This document shows, piece by piece, positions 56,647-64,000 of a stretch of 64,000 bases of DNA. The translations under genes and the position numbers were made by a program. The first letter of the stretch is position 1; every line of letters starts with the position of its first letter. The notes under the pieces were generated by a model. That model searched no databases. It saw only the letters and a list, made by a program, of their open reading frames with translations, and was not told the DNA's origin. Origin of the DNA: Methylothermaceae bacterium. GTDB taxonomy: Bacteria; Pseudomonadota; Gammaproteobacteria; Methylococcales; Methylothermaceae. The stretch is from NCBI GenBank assembly GCA_026981855.1, contig JALSIB010000020.1, positions 1 through 64,000 on the forward strand, written 5' to 3'.

Positions 56647-56761
56647 TAGCGAATTCCAGTTAAAGTGCCAAGATAGCGGCCAGGAATGGGACGGTTGTTT
56701 CGTGTCAGCAGAAGGCCGAACAGCCATCTTCGATTAATGAAAAACTAAAGGGAGGGATGAC

Positions 56762-58771
56762 ATGCCTTCACGCCGAGAACTCGCAAACGCCATACGCGCC
56801 CTGTCCATGGACGCGGTCCAGAAAGCCAAATCCGGACATCCTGGAGCCCCCATGGGGATGGCGGACATCGCCGAGGTGTTGTGGAACGATTATCTGCGAC
56901 ACAACCCGAACAATCCAAAATGGGCCGACCGTGACCGTTTCGTCCTTTCCAATGGTCACGGCTCCATGTTGATCTATTCGCTGCTGCATCTCAGCGGCTA
57001 CGACTTGCCCATCGAAGAGCTGAAGAATTTCCGCCAATTGCACTCCAAGACGCCCGGGCATCCCGAGTATGGTTATACCCCCGGCGTGGAAACGACCACC
57101 GGCCCCCTGGGGCAGGGGATCGCCAACGCCGTCGGCATGGCGCTGGCGGAAAAGGTGCTGGCCAATCAGTTCAACCGGGACGGCCATGACATCATCGACC
57201 ACTACACCTACGTGTTCCTGGGTGACGGCTGCATGATGGAAGGGGTCTCCCACGAGGCCTGCGCCTTGGCGGGCACCTTCAAGCTGGGCAAGCTGGTGGC
57301 CTTCTGGGACGACAATGGCATCTCCATCGATGGTGAAGTGGAAGGCTGGTTCACCGACGATACCGCGGGGCGTTTCGAGGCTTATGGCTGGCACGTCATT
57401 CGCGGCGTCGACGGACACAACCCCGACGCCATCAAGGCCGCGATCGAAGAGGCGCGTGCCGAGACCGGAAAGCCCAGCCTGATTTGCTGCAAGACCATCA
57501 TCGGTTTCGGTTCTCCCAACAAGCAGGGCAAGGAGGAATGTCACGGCGCTCCGCTGGGAGACGATGAAATCGCCCTCACCCGGGAAGTCCTGGGCTGGAA
57601 CCATCCTCCCTTCGAAATTCCCAAGGAAATCTACGACGGCTGGGATGCGCGGGAAAAAGGCGCTCAATGGGAACAGGCATGGCAGCAGAAGTTCGCCGCC
57701 TACAAGGCGGAGTATCCCGAACTGGCTTCCGAGCTGGAACGCCGCCTGAATGGGGTGTTGCCGGAAGATTGGCCCCAGGTGGCGCAGGCCTACATCAACG
57801 AAACCAACAGCAAGGCGGAAAAGGTCGCCACCCGCAAGGCTTCCCAGAACACCCTGGATGCCTATGCCCCGCACCTGCCCGAATTTTTTGGCGGCAGCGC
57901 CGATCTGACCGGTTCCAATCTGACCAACTGGAAGGGATGCAAGGATCTGAACACACCGGGAGACAGCCACGAAGACGGTAATTACGTCCACTACGGGGTG
58001 CGTGAATTCGGTATGGCGGCGATGATGAACGGCATCTGCCTGCATGGCGGATTCCGTCCCTTCGGCGGTACTTTCCATGTCTTTTCCGACTATGCCCGCA
58101 ACGGCGTCCGGATGTCGGCCCTGATGAAACTGCCGATCATCTACGTGTTCACCCACGATTCCATCGGCCTGGGAGAAGACGGCCCGACCCACCAGCCTGT
58201 CGAGCACCATGCTTCCTTGCGGCTGATTCCCAACCTCAACGTCTGGCGCCCCGCGGATGCGGTGGAAACCGCCGTCGCCTGGCGCGACTCCATCAACAGC
58301 AAGGAAACGCCGGCGGCCTTGGCCCTGACCCGTCAGGGATTGCCGCACCTCGACCGTACCGCGGATCAGATCGAAGCGATCAGCAAAGGCGGCTATGTCT
58401 TGCGTGACTGCGACGGCACGCCCGACGCGATCATCATCGCCACGGGTTCCGAAGTGCACCTGGCCGATGAGGCGGCCAAGCGCCTGGCGGCCGAGGGCAA
58501 GAAGGTCCGCGTGGTCTCGATGCCGAGCGTCGATGTCTTCGAAGCGCAATCGGACGATTACAAGGAGTCCGTCCTGCCTTCCGCTGTGAGGAAGCGGGTG
58601 GCGGTGGAAGCCGGTGCGACGGCGGGTTGGTACAAATACGTCGGACTGGATGGTAAAGTGGTCGGGCTCGACCGTTTCGGCGAATCCGCTCCCGGTGGCG
58701 TTCTGATGGAAGAATTCGGATTCACGGTGGACAACGTCGTCAAGGCGGTCGAAGAGGTACTGGCAAACTGA
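56762..58771 (+). CDS. tkt: Transketolase
   Basis: A 669-residue thiamine-diphosphate enzyme moving two-carbon units between sugar phosphates. The TPP motif [13 protein letters not shown] with [13 protein letters not shown] is near residues 155-195. N-terminal [18 protein letters not shown] and central [35 protein letters not shown], TKxx-type '[18 protein letters not shown]' follow. Length is normal. GGGAGGGATGAC precedes the ATG. First gene of tkt-fba-fba. Confidence 0.96.
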   Translation: MPSRRELANAIRALSMDAVQKAKSGHPGAPMGMADIAEVLWNDYLRHNPNNPKWADRDRFVLSNGHGSMLIYSLLHLSGYDLPIEELKNFRQLHSKTPGHPEYGYTPGVETTTGPLGQGIANAVGMALAEKVLANQFNRDGHDIIDHYTYVFLGDGCMMEGVSHEACALAGTFKLGKLVAFWDDNGISIDGEVEGWFTDDTAGRFEAYGWHVIRGVDGHNPDAIKAAIEEARAETGKPSLICCKTIIGFGSPNKQGKEECHGAPLGDDEIALTREVLGWNHPPFEIPKEIYDGWDAREKGAQWEQAWQQKFAAYKAEYPELASELERRLNGVLPEDWPQVAQAYINETNSKAEKVATRKASQNTLDAYAPHLPEFFGGSADLTGSNLTNWKGCKDLNTPGDSHEDGNYVHYGVREFGMAAMMNGICLHGGFRPFGGTFHVFSDYARNGVRMSALMKLPIIYVFTHDSIGLGEDGPTHQPVEHHASLRLIPNLNVWRPADAVETAVAWRDSINSKETPAALALTRQGLPHLDRTADQIEAISKGGYVLRDCDGTPDAIIIATGSEVHLADEAAKRLAAEGKKVRVVSMPSVDVFEAQSDDYKESVLPSAVRKRVAVEAGATAGWYKYVGLDGKVVGLDRFGESAPGGVLMEEFGFTVDNVVKAVEEVLAN

Positions 58772-58792
58772 GATTTTGAGGAGGAGGCTGTT

Positions 58793-59839
58793 ATGGCACT
58801 CATTACCTTGAGACAACTGCTGGATCATGCCGCCGAGAATGGTTATGGCGTGCCTTCGTTCAATATCAACAATATGGAACAAGTGCATGCCATCATGGAA
58901 GCGGCTGATGAAACCGACAGTCCGGCGCTGATGCAAGTCAGCGCCGGTGCCCGCAAATACGCTGGCGCTTACTTCATCCGTCATTTGGTGGCCGCCGCCC
59001 TGGAGCAGTGGCCCCATATTCCCATCGTGGTGCACCAGGACCACGGCGCCGATCCCGGCGTTTGCGCCCGTTCCATCCAGTCCGGTTTCACTTCGGTGAT
59101 GATGGACGGTTCCCTGATGCCCGACATGAAGACTCCCTCCAGTTATGAATACAACGTGGAGGTGACCACCAAGGTGACCGATATGGCGCATGCCTGTGGG
59201 GTCTCCGTGGAGGGGGAACTGGGGTGTCTGGGGTCTTTGGAAAAAGGCGTTTCGGACAAGGGCGAGGCGATCGACAAGGAAATGCTGCTGACCGATCCCG
59301 AACAGGCGGCGGACTTCGTCAAGAAGACCAAGGTGGATGCGCTGGCGGTGGCCATTGGAACCAGCCATGGCGCCTACAAGTTCACCAAGCCCCCCACGGG
59401 CGACATCCTGGCCATCGACCGGATCAAGGAAATCAACGCCCGCATTCCCGACACCCATCTGGTGATGCACGGGTCGTCATCGGTGCCCCAGGAATGGGTC
59501 AAGATCATCCATGACTATGGCGGGGACATCGGGGAAGCCTATGGGGTGCCGGTGGAAGAGATCGTGAAGGGAATCCAGCACGGTGTGCGCAAGGTGAACA
59601 TCGATACCGACCTGCGCCTGGCGTCCACCGGGGCCATTCGCAAGTTCCTGGCGGACAATCCCAAGCAGTTCGATCCCCGCAAGATCTTCGATGCTGCCAC
59701 CAAGGCGATGAAGGACATCTGCAAGGCCCGTTACGAAGCCTTCGGTTGCGCCGGCAACGCTTCCAAGATCAAACCCATCTCCATGGAGGACATGCTCCAG
59801 CGCTATGCCTCCGGCGAGTTGGATCCTCGCATCCAATGA
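58793..59839 (+). CDS. fba: Class II fructose-bisphosphate aldolase, copy 1
   Basis: A 348-residue zinc aldolase of the Calvin-cycle subtype, forming fructose-1,6- and possibly sedoheptulose-1,7-bisphosphate. [11 protein letters not shown] carries zinc/catalytic residues; [25 protein letters not shown] and VNIDTDLRL follow. GAGGAGG is a strong ribosome site. It is followed by a near-identical paralogue after 93 nt. Compared with copy 2 it lacks about six residues in the loop after GCLGSLE. Confidence 0.94.
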   Translation: MALITLRQLLDHAAENGYGVPSFNINNMEQVHAIMEAADETDSPALMQVSAGARKYAGAYFIRHLVAAALEQWPHIPIVVHQDHGADPGVCARSIQSGFTSVMMDGSLMPDMKTPSSYEYNVEVTTKVTDMAHACGVSVEGELGCLGSLEKGVSDKGEAIDKEMLLTDPEQAADFVKKTKVDALAVAIGTSHGAYKFTKPPTGDILAIDRIKEINARIPDTHLVMHGSSSVPQEWVKIIHDYGGDIGEAYGVPVEEIVKGIQHGVRKVNIDTDLRLASTGAIRKFLADNPKQFDPRKIFDAATKAMKDICKARYEAFGCAGNASKIKPISMEDMLQRYASGELDPRIQ

Positions 59840-59867
59840 TTTGAACATTGGAACCATTACCTGCCTG

Positions 59868-59895
59868 CGTCTCCGAAAAGGGAATTTCGGAGACG
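59868..59895 (+). repeat. Stem-loop between the two fba genes
   Basis: CGTCTCCGAAA pairs with TTTCGGAGACG (11 bp) around AGGGAA. Only GTTTGATTG follows, so it is at most a weak terminator. It may protect the upstream mRNA or tune copy-2 expression. Confidence 0.6.
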
Positions 59896-59932
59896 GTTTG
59901 ATTGATTACCTTTCTTAACACGAGGACATTAA

Positions 59933-60997
59933 ATGGCACTCATTACTCTGAGACAACTTCTGGATCACGCCGCCGAAAACGGTTACGGCGTCCCGGCGTT
60001 CAACGTCAACAACATGGAACAGGTCCATTCGATCATGGAAGCTGCCGCCGAAGTGGATAGCCCGGTGATCATGCAGGCTTCCGCCGGCGCCCGCAAATAC
60101 GCCGGCGAAGCTTTCTTGCGCCATCTGATCCTGGCGGCGGTGGAACAATGGCCCGATATTCCCATCGTCCTGCATCAAGACCATGGCGCCGATCCCGGGG
60201 TCTGCGCCCGGTCGATCCAGTCCGGTTTTACCTCGGTGATGATGGACGGTTCCCTGATGCCGGATGCCAAGACGCCCGCTTCCTATGAATACAACGTGGA
60301 AGTGACCGCCAAAGTGACCGAAATGGCCCATGCTTGTGGTGTTTCGGTCGAGGGTGAGCTGGGTTGTCTCGGTTCCCTGGAAACCATGCAGGCGGGCAAG
60401 GAAGACGGCGTTGGCGCGGAAGGGGAATTGACCAAGGACATGTTGCTGACCGATCCCGAAGAAGCCGCCGATTTCGTTAGAAAGACCAAGATCGATGCTC
60501 TGGCCATCGCCATTGGCACCAGCCACGGCGCCTACAAGTTCACCCGTCCGCCCACCGGAGACATTCTGGCGATCGAGCGGATCAAGGAGATCCACGCGCG
60601 TATTCCGGATACCCATCTGGTGATGCATGGCTCCTCGTCGGTGCCACAGGACTGGCTGGAAATCATCAACAACTATGGCGGCGACATGGGCCAGACCTAT
60701 GGCGTGCCGGTGGAAGAAATCGTCGAAGGGATCAAGCATGGTGTCCGCAAGGTCAACATCGATACCGATCTGCGCATGGCGTCGACCGGTGCGATGCGTA
60801 AATTCCTGGCGGAAAATCCGAAGGAGTTCGACCCGCGCAAGATCTTCAAGGTCGCCACCGCGGCAATGAAGGATATCTGCAAGGCGCGCTACGAAGCCTT
60901 CGGTTGCGCTGGCCAGGCTTCCAAGATCAAACCGATCTCCCTGGAAGTCATGTACCAAAAGTATGCCGCCGGCGAACTGGACCCCAAAGTCCAATAA
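59933..60997 (+). CDS. fba: Class II fructose-bisphosphate aldolase, copy 2
   Basis: A 354-residue paralogue of the preceding gene, nearly alike from end to end (same [20 protein letters not shown] start). The main difference is the loop near residue 145, [20 protein letters not shown], longer than in copy 1. Catalytic motifs [29 protein letters not shown] and NIDTDLRM are intact, so both should be active. GAGG is upstream of the ATG. It is followed by a strong terminator. Confidence 0.94.
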   Translation: MALITLRQLLDHAAENGYGVPAFNVNNMEQVHSIMEAAAEVDSPVIMQASAGARKYAGEAFLRHLILAAVEQWPDIPIVLHQDHGADPGVCARSIQSGFTSVMMDGSLMPDAKTPASYEYNVEVTAKVTEMAHACGVSVEGELGCLGSLETMQAGKEDGVGAEGELTKDMLLTDPEEAADFVRKTKIDALAIAIGTSHGAYKFTRPPTGDILAIERIKEIHARIPDTHLVMHGSSSVPQDWLEIINNYGGDMGQTYGVPVEEIVEGIKHGVRKVNIDTDLRMASTGAMRKFLAENPKEFDPRKIFKVATAAMKDICKARYEAFGCAGQASKIKPISLEVMYQKYAAGELDPKVQ

Positions 60998-61001
60998 AAC
61001 C

Positions 61002-61024
61002 CGGTCGATCCAGAGAATCGACCG
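61002..61024 (+). repeat. Short inverted repeat before the fba terminator
   Basis: CGGTCGAT and ATCGACCG with a 7-nt loop, right after the fba stop and just before the main terminator. No T-run of its own. Confidence 0.5.
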
Positions 61025-61027
61025 CTT

Positions 61028-61063
61028 GCAAGGGGCGCCTGTTTCAGGCGCCCCTTGCTTTTT
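61028..61063 (+). terminator. Intrinsic terminator after tkt-fba-fba
   Basis: GCAAGGGGCGCCT pairs with AGGCGCCCCTTGC (13 bp) around GTTTC, followed by TTTTT. It closes the tkt-fba-fba transcript before convergent valS. Confidence 0.93.
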
Positions 61064-61076
61064 CAGGATGGACGTT

Positions 61077-63833
61077 TCAGATGGTGGAAATTCTGGAAAA
61101 TTGTTCTTCCAGACGGGAGAGGGTTGCGGTCAACTCTTTCAGTTTCTCCTTCTCCCTGGCCACGACCTGTGCCGGAGCCCGTTCGATGAACTTGGGATTA
61201 CCGAGTTTGTTTTCGATCCGGGGGAGCTCTTTTTTGATCCGCTCGATTTCCTTGCTGAGACGCTGAAGTTCGGCTTCCTTGTCGATCAGACCCGCCAGGG
61301 GAATGAGTATTTTCAGGTCATCCACCAGGGAGATCGCCGATTCCGGGGCGGTGGCGCCGGCGTCCAGCCACTGAATGGATTCGATCCGCCCGAACCGCTC
61401 CAGCCACGCGCGCCAGGTTTCGACCCGTCCGGGATCATCGGGACCGCCTCCCTGAAGCAAAACCGGCAGGCGCTTTCCGGGGGGGATGTTCATTTCACCG
61501 CGAATCCGCCGCACGCCGAGAATGAATGCCTGCAGCCACGAAACTTCTCTCTCGGCGGCTTCGTCGATCGCGGACGCGTCCTTTTGCGGATAGCTTTGAC
61601 GCATGACCGTCTGCCCGTCGATTCCGGCTATTGCCGCCGCTTTCTGCCAGATCTCCTCGGTGATGAAGGGAATGATGGGGTGGGCCAGGCGCAGAAAGGC
61701 CTCGAGAACGCCGATCAGGGTTTGCCGGGTGCCGCGTTGTTGTTCAGGGGTGCCGGTTTGCAGGGAAATCTTGGAAAGCTCCAGGTACCAGTCGCAGTAT
61801 TCGTCCCAGAGAAATTCATAGATCGCGGCGGCGGCCAGATCGAAGCGGTAGGATTCGATCGAATCGTGGACGGTTTGCACCGTTTTATGGAATCTCGAGA
61901 CGATCCAGCGGTCGATGGGGCTGTATGTCACCTGATCGCCCTCGCCCGCCGGCGCGTGTCCCTCGGTATTCATGAAGACGTAACGGGAAGCGTTCCAGAG
62001 TTTGTTGCAGAAATTTCGGTAGCCCTCGATGCGGCCGAGATCGAAGCGGATGTCCCGGCCGGTGGTGGCCAGGGAGGCGAAGGTGAAACGCAGGGCGTCG
62101 GCGCCATAAGAGGGAATACCCTGGGGGAATTCCTTGCGGGTCTGTTCCTCGATCTTTTTCGCCATTTGAGGCTGCATCAGACCTGCGGTGCGTTTTTTCA
62201 CCAATTCATCCAGGCTGATGCCGTCGATCAGATCCAGCGGATCGAGCACGTTGCCCTTGGACTTCGACATTTTCTGCCCGTGGGCGTCCCGCACCAGGCC
62301 GTGGATGTAGACGTCGCGAAAAGGCACGTCCCCCATGAACTTCATGCCCATCATCACCATCCGGGCGACCCAGAAGAAGATAATGTCGAAGCCGGTCACC
62401 AGCACGCTGGTGGGATAGAAGATTTCCAGTTCGGGCGTCCTGTCCGGCCAGCCTAGGGTGGAAAAGGGCCACAGGGCGGAGGAAAACCAGGTATCGAGCA
62501 CGTCGTCGTCCTGACGCAGGGGACGGTCTCCAAGGCCGTGTTTCTCGCGCACCTCCGTTTCGCTGTGGCCGACATAGAGGTTGCCCTCGTCGTCGTACCA
62601 GGCGGGGATCCGGTGCCCCCACCAGATCTGACGGCTGATGCACCAGTCCTGGATGTCTTCCAGCCATTGATAGTAGGTCTTGCTCCAGTTCTCCGGGATG
62701 AAGCGTATCCTGCCTTCCCTGACCACCTGAAGGGCCGTCTCCGCCAGAGGTTTCGCCCTGACGAACCATTGATCGGTGAGGTAGGGCTCGATGACGGCGC
62801 CCGATCGATCCCCGCGGGGAACCTTGAGGACGTGATCCTCGACCTTTTCGAGCAGGTCGAGTTTCTTCAGATCTTCCACGATTTTCTTTCGCGCCTCGAA
62901 TCTGTCGAGTCCCCGGTAGGGAAGGGGGGCGTTGTCGTTGAGTCTCGCGTCAGGGGTGAAAATGTTGATCTGGGGCAGGTCGTGCCGTTTCCCCACCTCG
63001 TAGTCGTTGAAATCATGGGCGGGTGTGATCTTGACGCAGCCGGTACCGAATTCGGGGTCCACATAGGCGTCGGCGATGATGGGGATCTCCCGCTCTGTGA
63101 GCGGCAGCCTGATGGTCCTGCCGATCAGATCGCGATAGCGCGCGTCGTCGGGATGGACGGCGACGGCGACGTCTCCCAGCATGGTTTCGGGACGGGTGGT
63201 GGCCACCACCAGATGCCCGCTGCCGTCCGCGAGGGGATAGCGGATGTGCCAAAGGTGGCCTTTTTCCTCCTCGGAGATCACCTCCAGATCGGACACCGCG
63301 GTATGCAATACCGGATCCCAGTTGACCAGACGCTTGCCGCGGTAGATCAGCCCTTCTTCATACAATTTGACGAAGACCTCTCTGACCGCCCGCGACAATC
63401 CCTCGTCCATGGTGAAACGTTCCCGTGACCAGTCCACGGAAGCGCCGAGGCGGCGCAACTGGCGGGTGATGGTGCCCCCCGAATGCTCCTTCCATTCCCA
63501 GATGCGATCGACGAACCGCTCCCGGCCCAGGTCATGACGGCTCTTGCCCTCGCGTTCCAGGATGCGTTCGACCACCATCTGGGTGGCGATACCGGCGTGA
63601 TCGGTGCCCGGCTGCCACAAGGTGTTGAAGCCACGCATCCGGTGGTAGCGAACGAGACCGTCCATGATCGTGTCCTGAAAGGCGTGGCCCATGTGCAGGC
63701 TTCCAGTGACATTGGGAGGCGGGATCATGATGCAGTAGGGCGTGCCTTTGCCGGAGGGCGCGAAATATCCCTTTTCCTCCCATTCCTTGTACCAGCGTTG
63801 CTCGATCGCGTGCGGGTCGTAAGTCTTTTCCAT
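61077..63833 (-). CDS. valS: Valyl-tRNA synthetase
   Basis: A 918-residue class Ia synthetase. HIGH-type site is in [20 protein letters not shown] near residue 40, and [12 protein letters not shown] near 520. An editing domain with [19 protein letters not shown] and the C-terminal coiled coil ([20 protein letters not shown]) complete the family layout. The catalytic [19 protein letters not shown] is present. Transcribed toward the fba terminator. Confidence 0.96.
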   Translation of the reverse strand: MEKTYDPHAIEQRWYKEWEEKGYFAPSGKGTPYCIMIPPPNVTGSLHMGHAFQDTIMDGLVRYHRMRGFNTLWQPGTDHAGIATQMVVERILEREGKSRHDLGRERFVDRIWEWKEHSGGTITRQLRRLGASVDWSRERFTMDEGLSRAVREVFVKLYEEGLIYRGKRLVNWDPVLHTAVSDLEVISEEEKGHLWHIRYPLADGSGHLVVATTRPETMLGDVAVAVHPDDARYRDLIGRTIRLPLTEREIPIIADAYVDPEFGTGCVKITPAHDFNDYEVGKRHDLPQINIFTPDARLNDNAPLPYRGLDRFEARKKIVEDLKKLDLLEKVEDHVLKVPRGDRSGAVIEPYLTDQWFVRAKPLAETALQVVREGRIRFIPENWSKTYYQWLEDIQDWCISRQIWWGHRIPAWYDDEGNLYVGHSETEVREKHGLGDRPLRQDDDVLDTWFSSALWPFSTLGWPDRTPELEIFYPTSVLVTGFDIIFFWVARMVMMGMKFMGDVPFRDVYIHGLVRDAHGQKMSKSKGNVLDPLDLIDGISLDELVKKRTAGLMQPQMAKKIEEQTRKEFPQGIPSYGADALRFTFASLATTGRDIRFDLGRIEGYRNFCNKLWNASRYVFMNTEGHAPAGEGDQVTYSPIDRWIVSRFHKTVQTVHDSIESYRFDLAAAAIYEFLWDEYCDWYLELSKISLQTGTPEQQRGTRQTLIGVLEAFLRLAHPIIPFITEEIWQKAAAIAGIDGQTVMRQSYPQKDASAIDEAAEREVSWLQAFILGVRRIRGEMNIPPGKRLPVLLQGGGPDDPGRVETWRAWLERFGRIESIQWLDAGATAPESAISLVDDLKILIPLAGLIDKEAELQRLSKEIERIKKELPRIENKLGNPKFIERAPAQVVAREKEKLKELTATLSRLEEQFSRISTI

Positions 63834-63895
63834 CTTTTGCGCGTCTGTTGTAATGTAAATTCACCAATTTTATCATTCACGAATCGACACGTCCC

Positions 63896-64000
63896 ATGAC
63901 TTCACCTGCCTATTGGAACGAAGCCACCGACTATCTCCTCGGCCGTGATGAAATCATGGCCCGGTTGATCGAAACCTATCCGGAAACGCTGGTGCGTACC
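63896..64000 (+). CDS. DNA-3-methyladenine glycosylase 2 (AlkA-like), 5' part only
   Basis: Only the first 35 codons are in the window. MTSPAYWNEATDYLLGRDEI then MARLIETYPETLVRT resembles the N-terminus of AlkA-family base-excision glycosylases, where 'P.YW..A...L...D..M..LI..YP' is common. The catalytic helix-hairpin-helix lies beyond the edge. It is divergent from valS across a 62-nt gap. Assignment is moderate because it rests on the N-terminus. Confidence 0.5.
   Translation, partial: MTSPAYWNEATDYLLGRDEIMARLIETYPETLVRT

Noticed and set aside
56768-59470. 900-residue minus-strand frame over tkt and fba
   Set aside because: Shadow of two highly conserved enzymes; no start context or domain.

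Overview
This is a gene-dense bacterial chromosome segment of fairly high G+C. It holds 53 protein-coding loci: two look like remnants and one is cut by the right edge. I saw no rRNA, tRNA, CRISPR array, integrase or transposase. The gene content and order point to a gammaproteobacterium: murJ-ribF-ileS-lspA, amiC-mutL-miaA, cysG, rppH, argA of the kinase/acetyltransferase type, ampD, and class II aldolase with CbbR. Carbon-metabolism genes under a CbbR-type regulator (tkt-fba-fba) and a nearby gap-pyk-fbp operon suggest a Calvin-cycle or C1-assimilating organism such as a methanotroph or chemolithoautotroph. That lifestyle is inference, because no RuBisCO or methane oxidation gene lies in the window.

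Layout. 1-9.7 kb: an M42 peptidase, a SnoaL-like protein, a Uma2 remnant, a CDF metal exporter with an unusual C-terminal extension, a HEPN/MNT pair, and a CzcCBA-type metal-efflux operon. In that operon the outer-membrane gene is reduced to a stub and the pump gene carries an in-frame repeat. 9.7-14.1 kb: ugd, panD, a DUF123 protein, a DUF2905 protein and mgtE. 14.2-24.9 kb: the conserved murJ-ribF-ileS-lspA block, interrupted by a 3.4-kb gene encoding a VanZ-VanZ-heparinase-like fusion, then an unknown protein and ampD. 25-34.9 kb: a DUF1631 protein, a Ycf45-like AAA/R3H ATPase, a large hybrid histidine kinase overlapping an HDOD-REC-GGDEF protein, and a small cytochrome c ending in a strong terminator. 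34.9-40.8 kb: cysG coupled to a WD40-like lipoprotein, tusA, a HAD phosphatase, rppH, and a small periplasmic binding protein followed by a porin. 40.8-47.7 kb: ilvD-argA-cpdA-like and argD-argF with a structured leader, plus an SH3/coiled-coil membrane protein. 47.9-64 kb: amiC-mutL-miaA, gap-pyk-fbp, cbbR divergent from tkt-fba-fba, valS, and the start of an alkA-like gene.

How it works together. The central-carbon genes (gap, pyk, fbp, tkt and two fba copies) cover the interconversion of triose and hexose phosphates, and CbbR probably controls at least tkt-fba-fba. The kinase and HDOD-REC-GGDEF pair probably forms a phosphorelay ending in c-di-GMP synthesis. The most unusual items are the VanZ-VanZ-heparinase fusion inserted between murJ and ribF, an 84/130-nt inverted dispersed repeat present at 27.4 and 37.3 kb, and a second GA-rich repeat family with one copy translated inside czcA.
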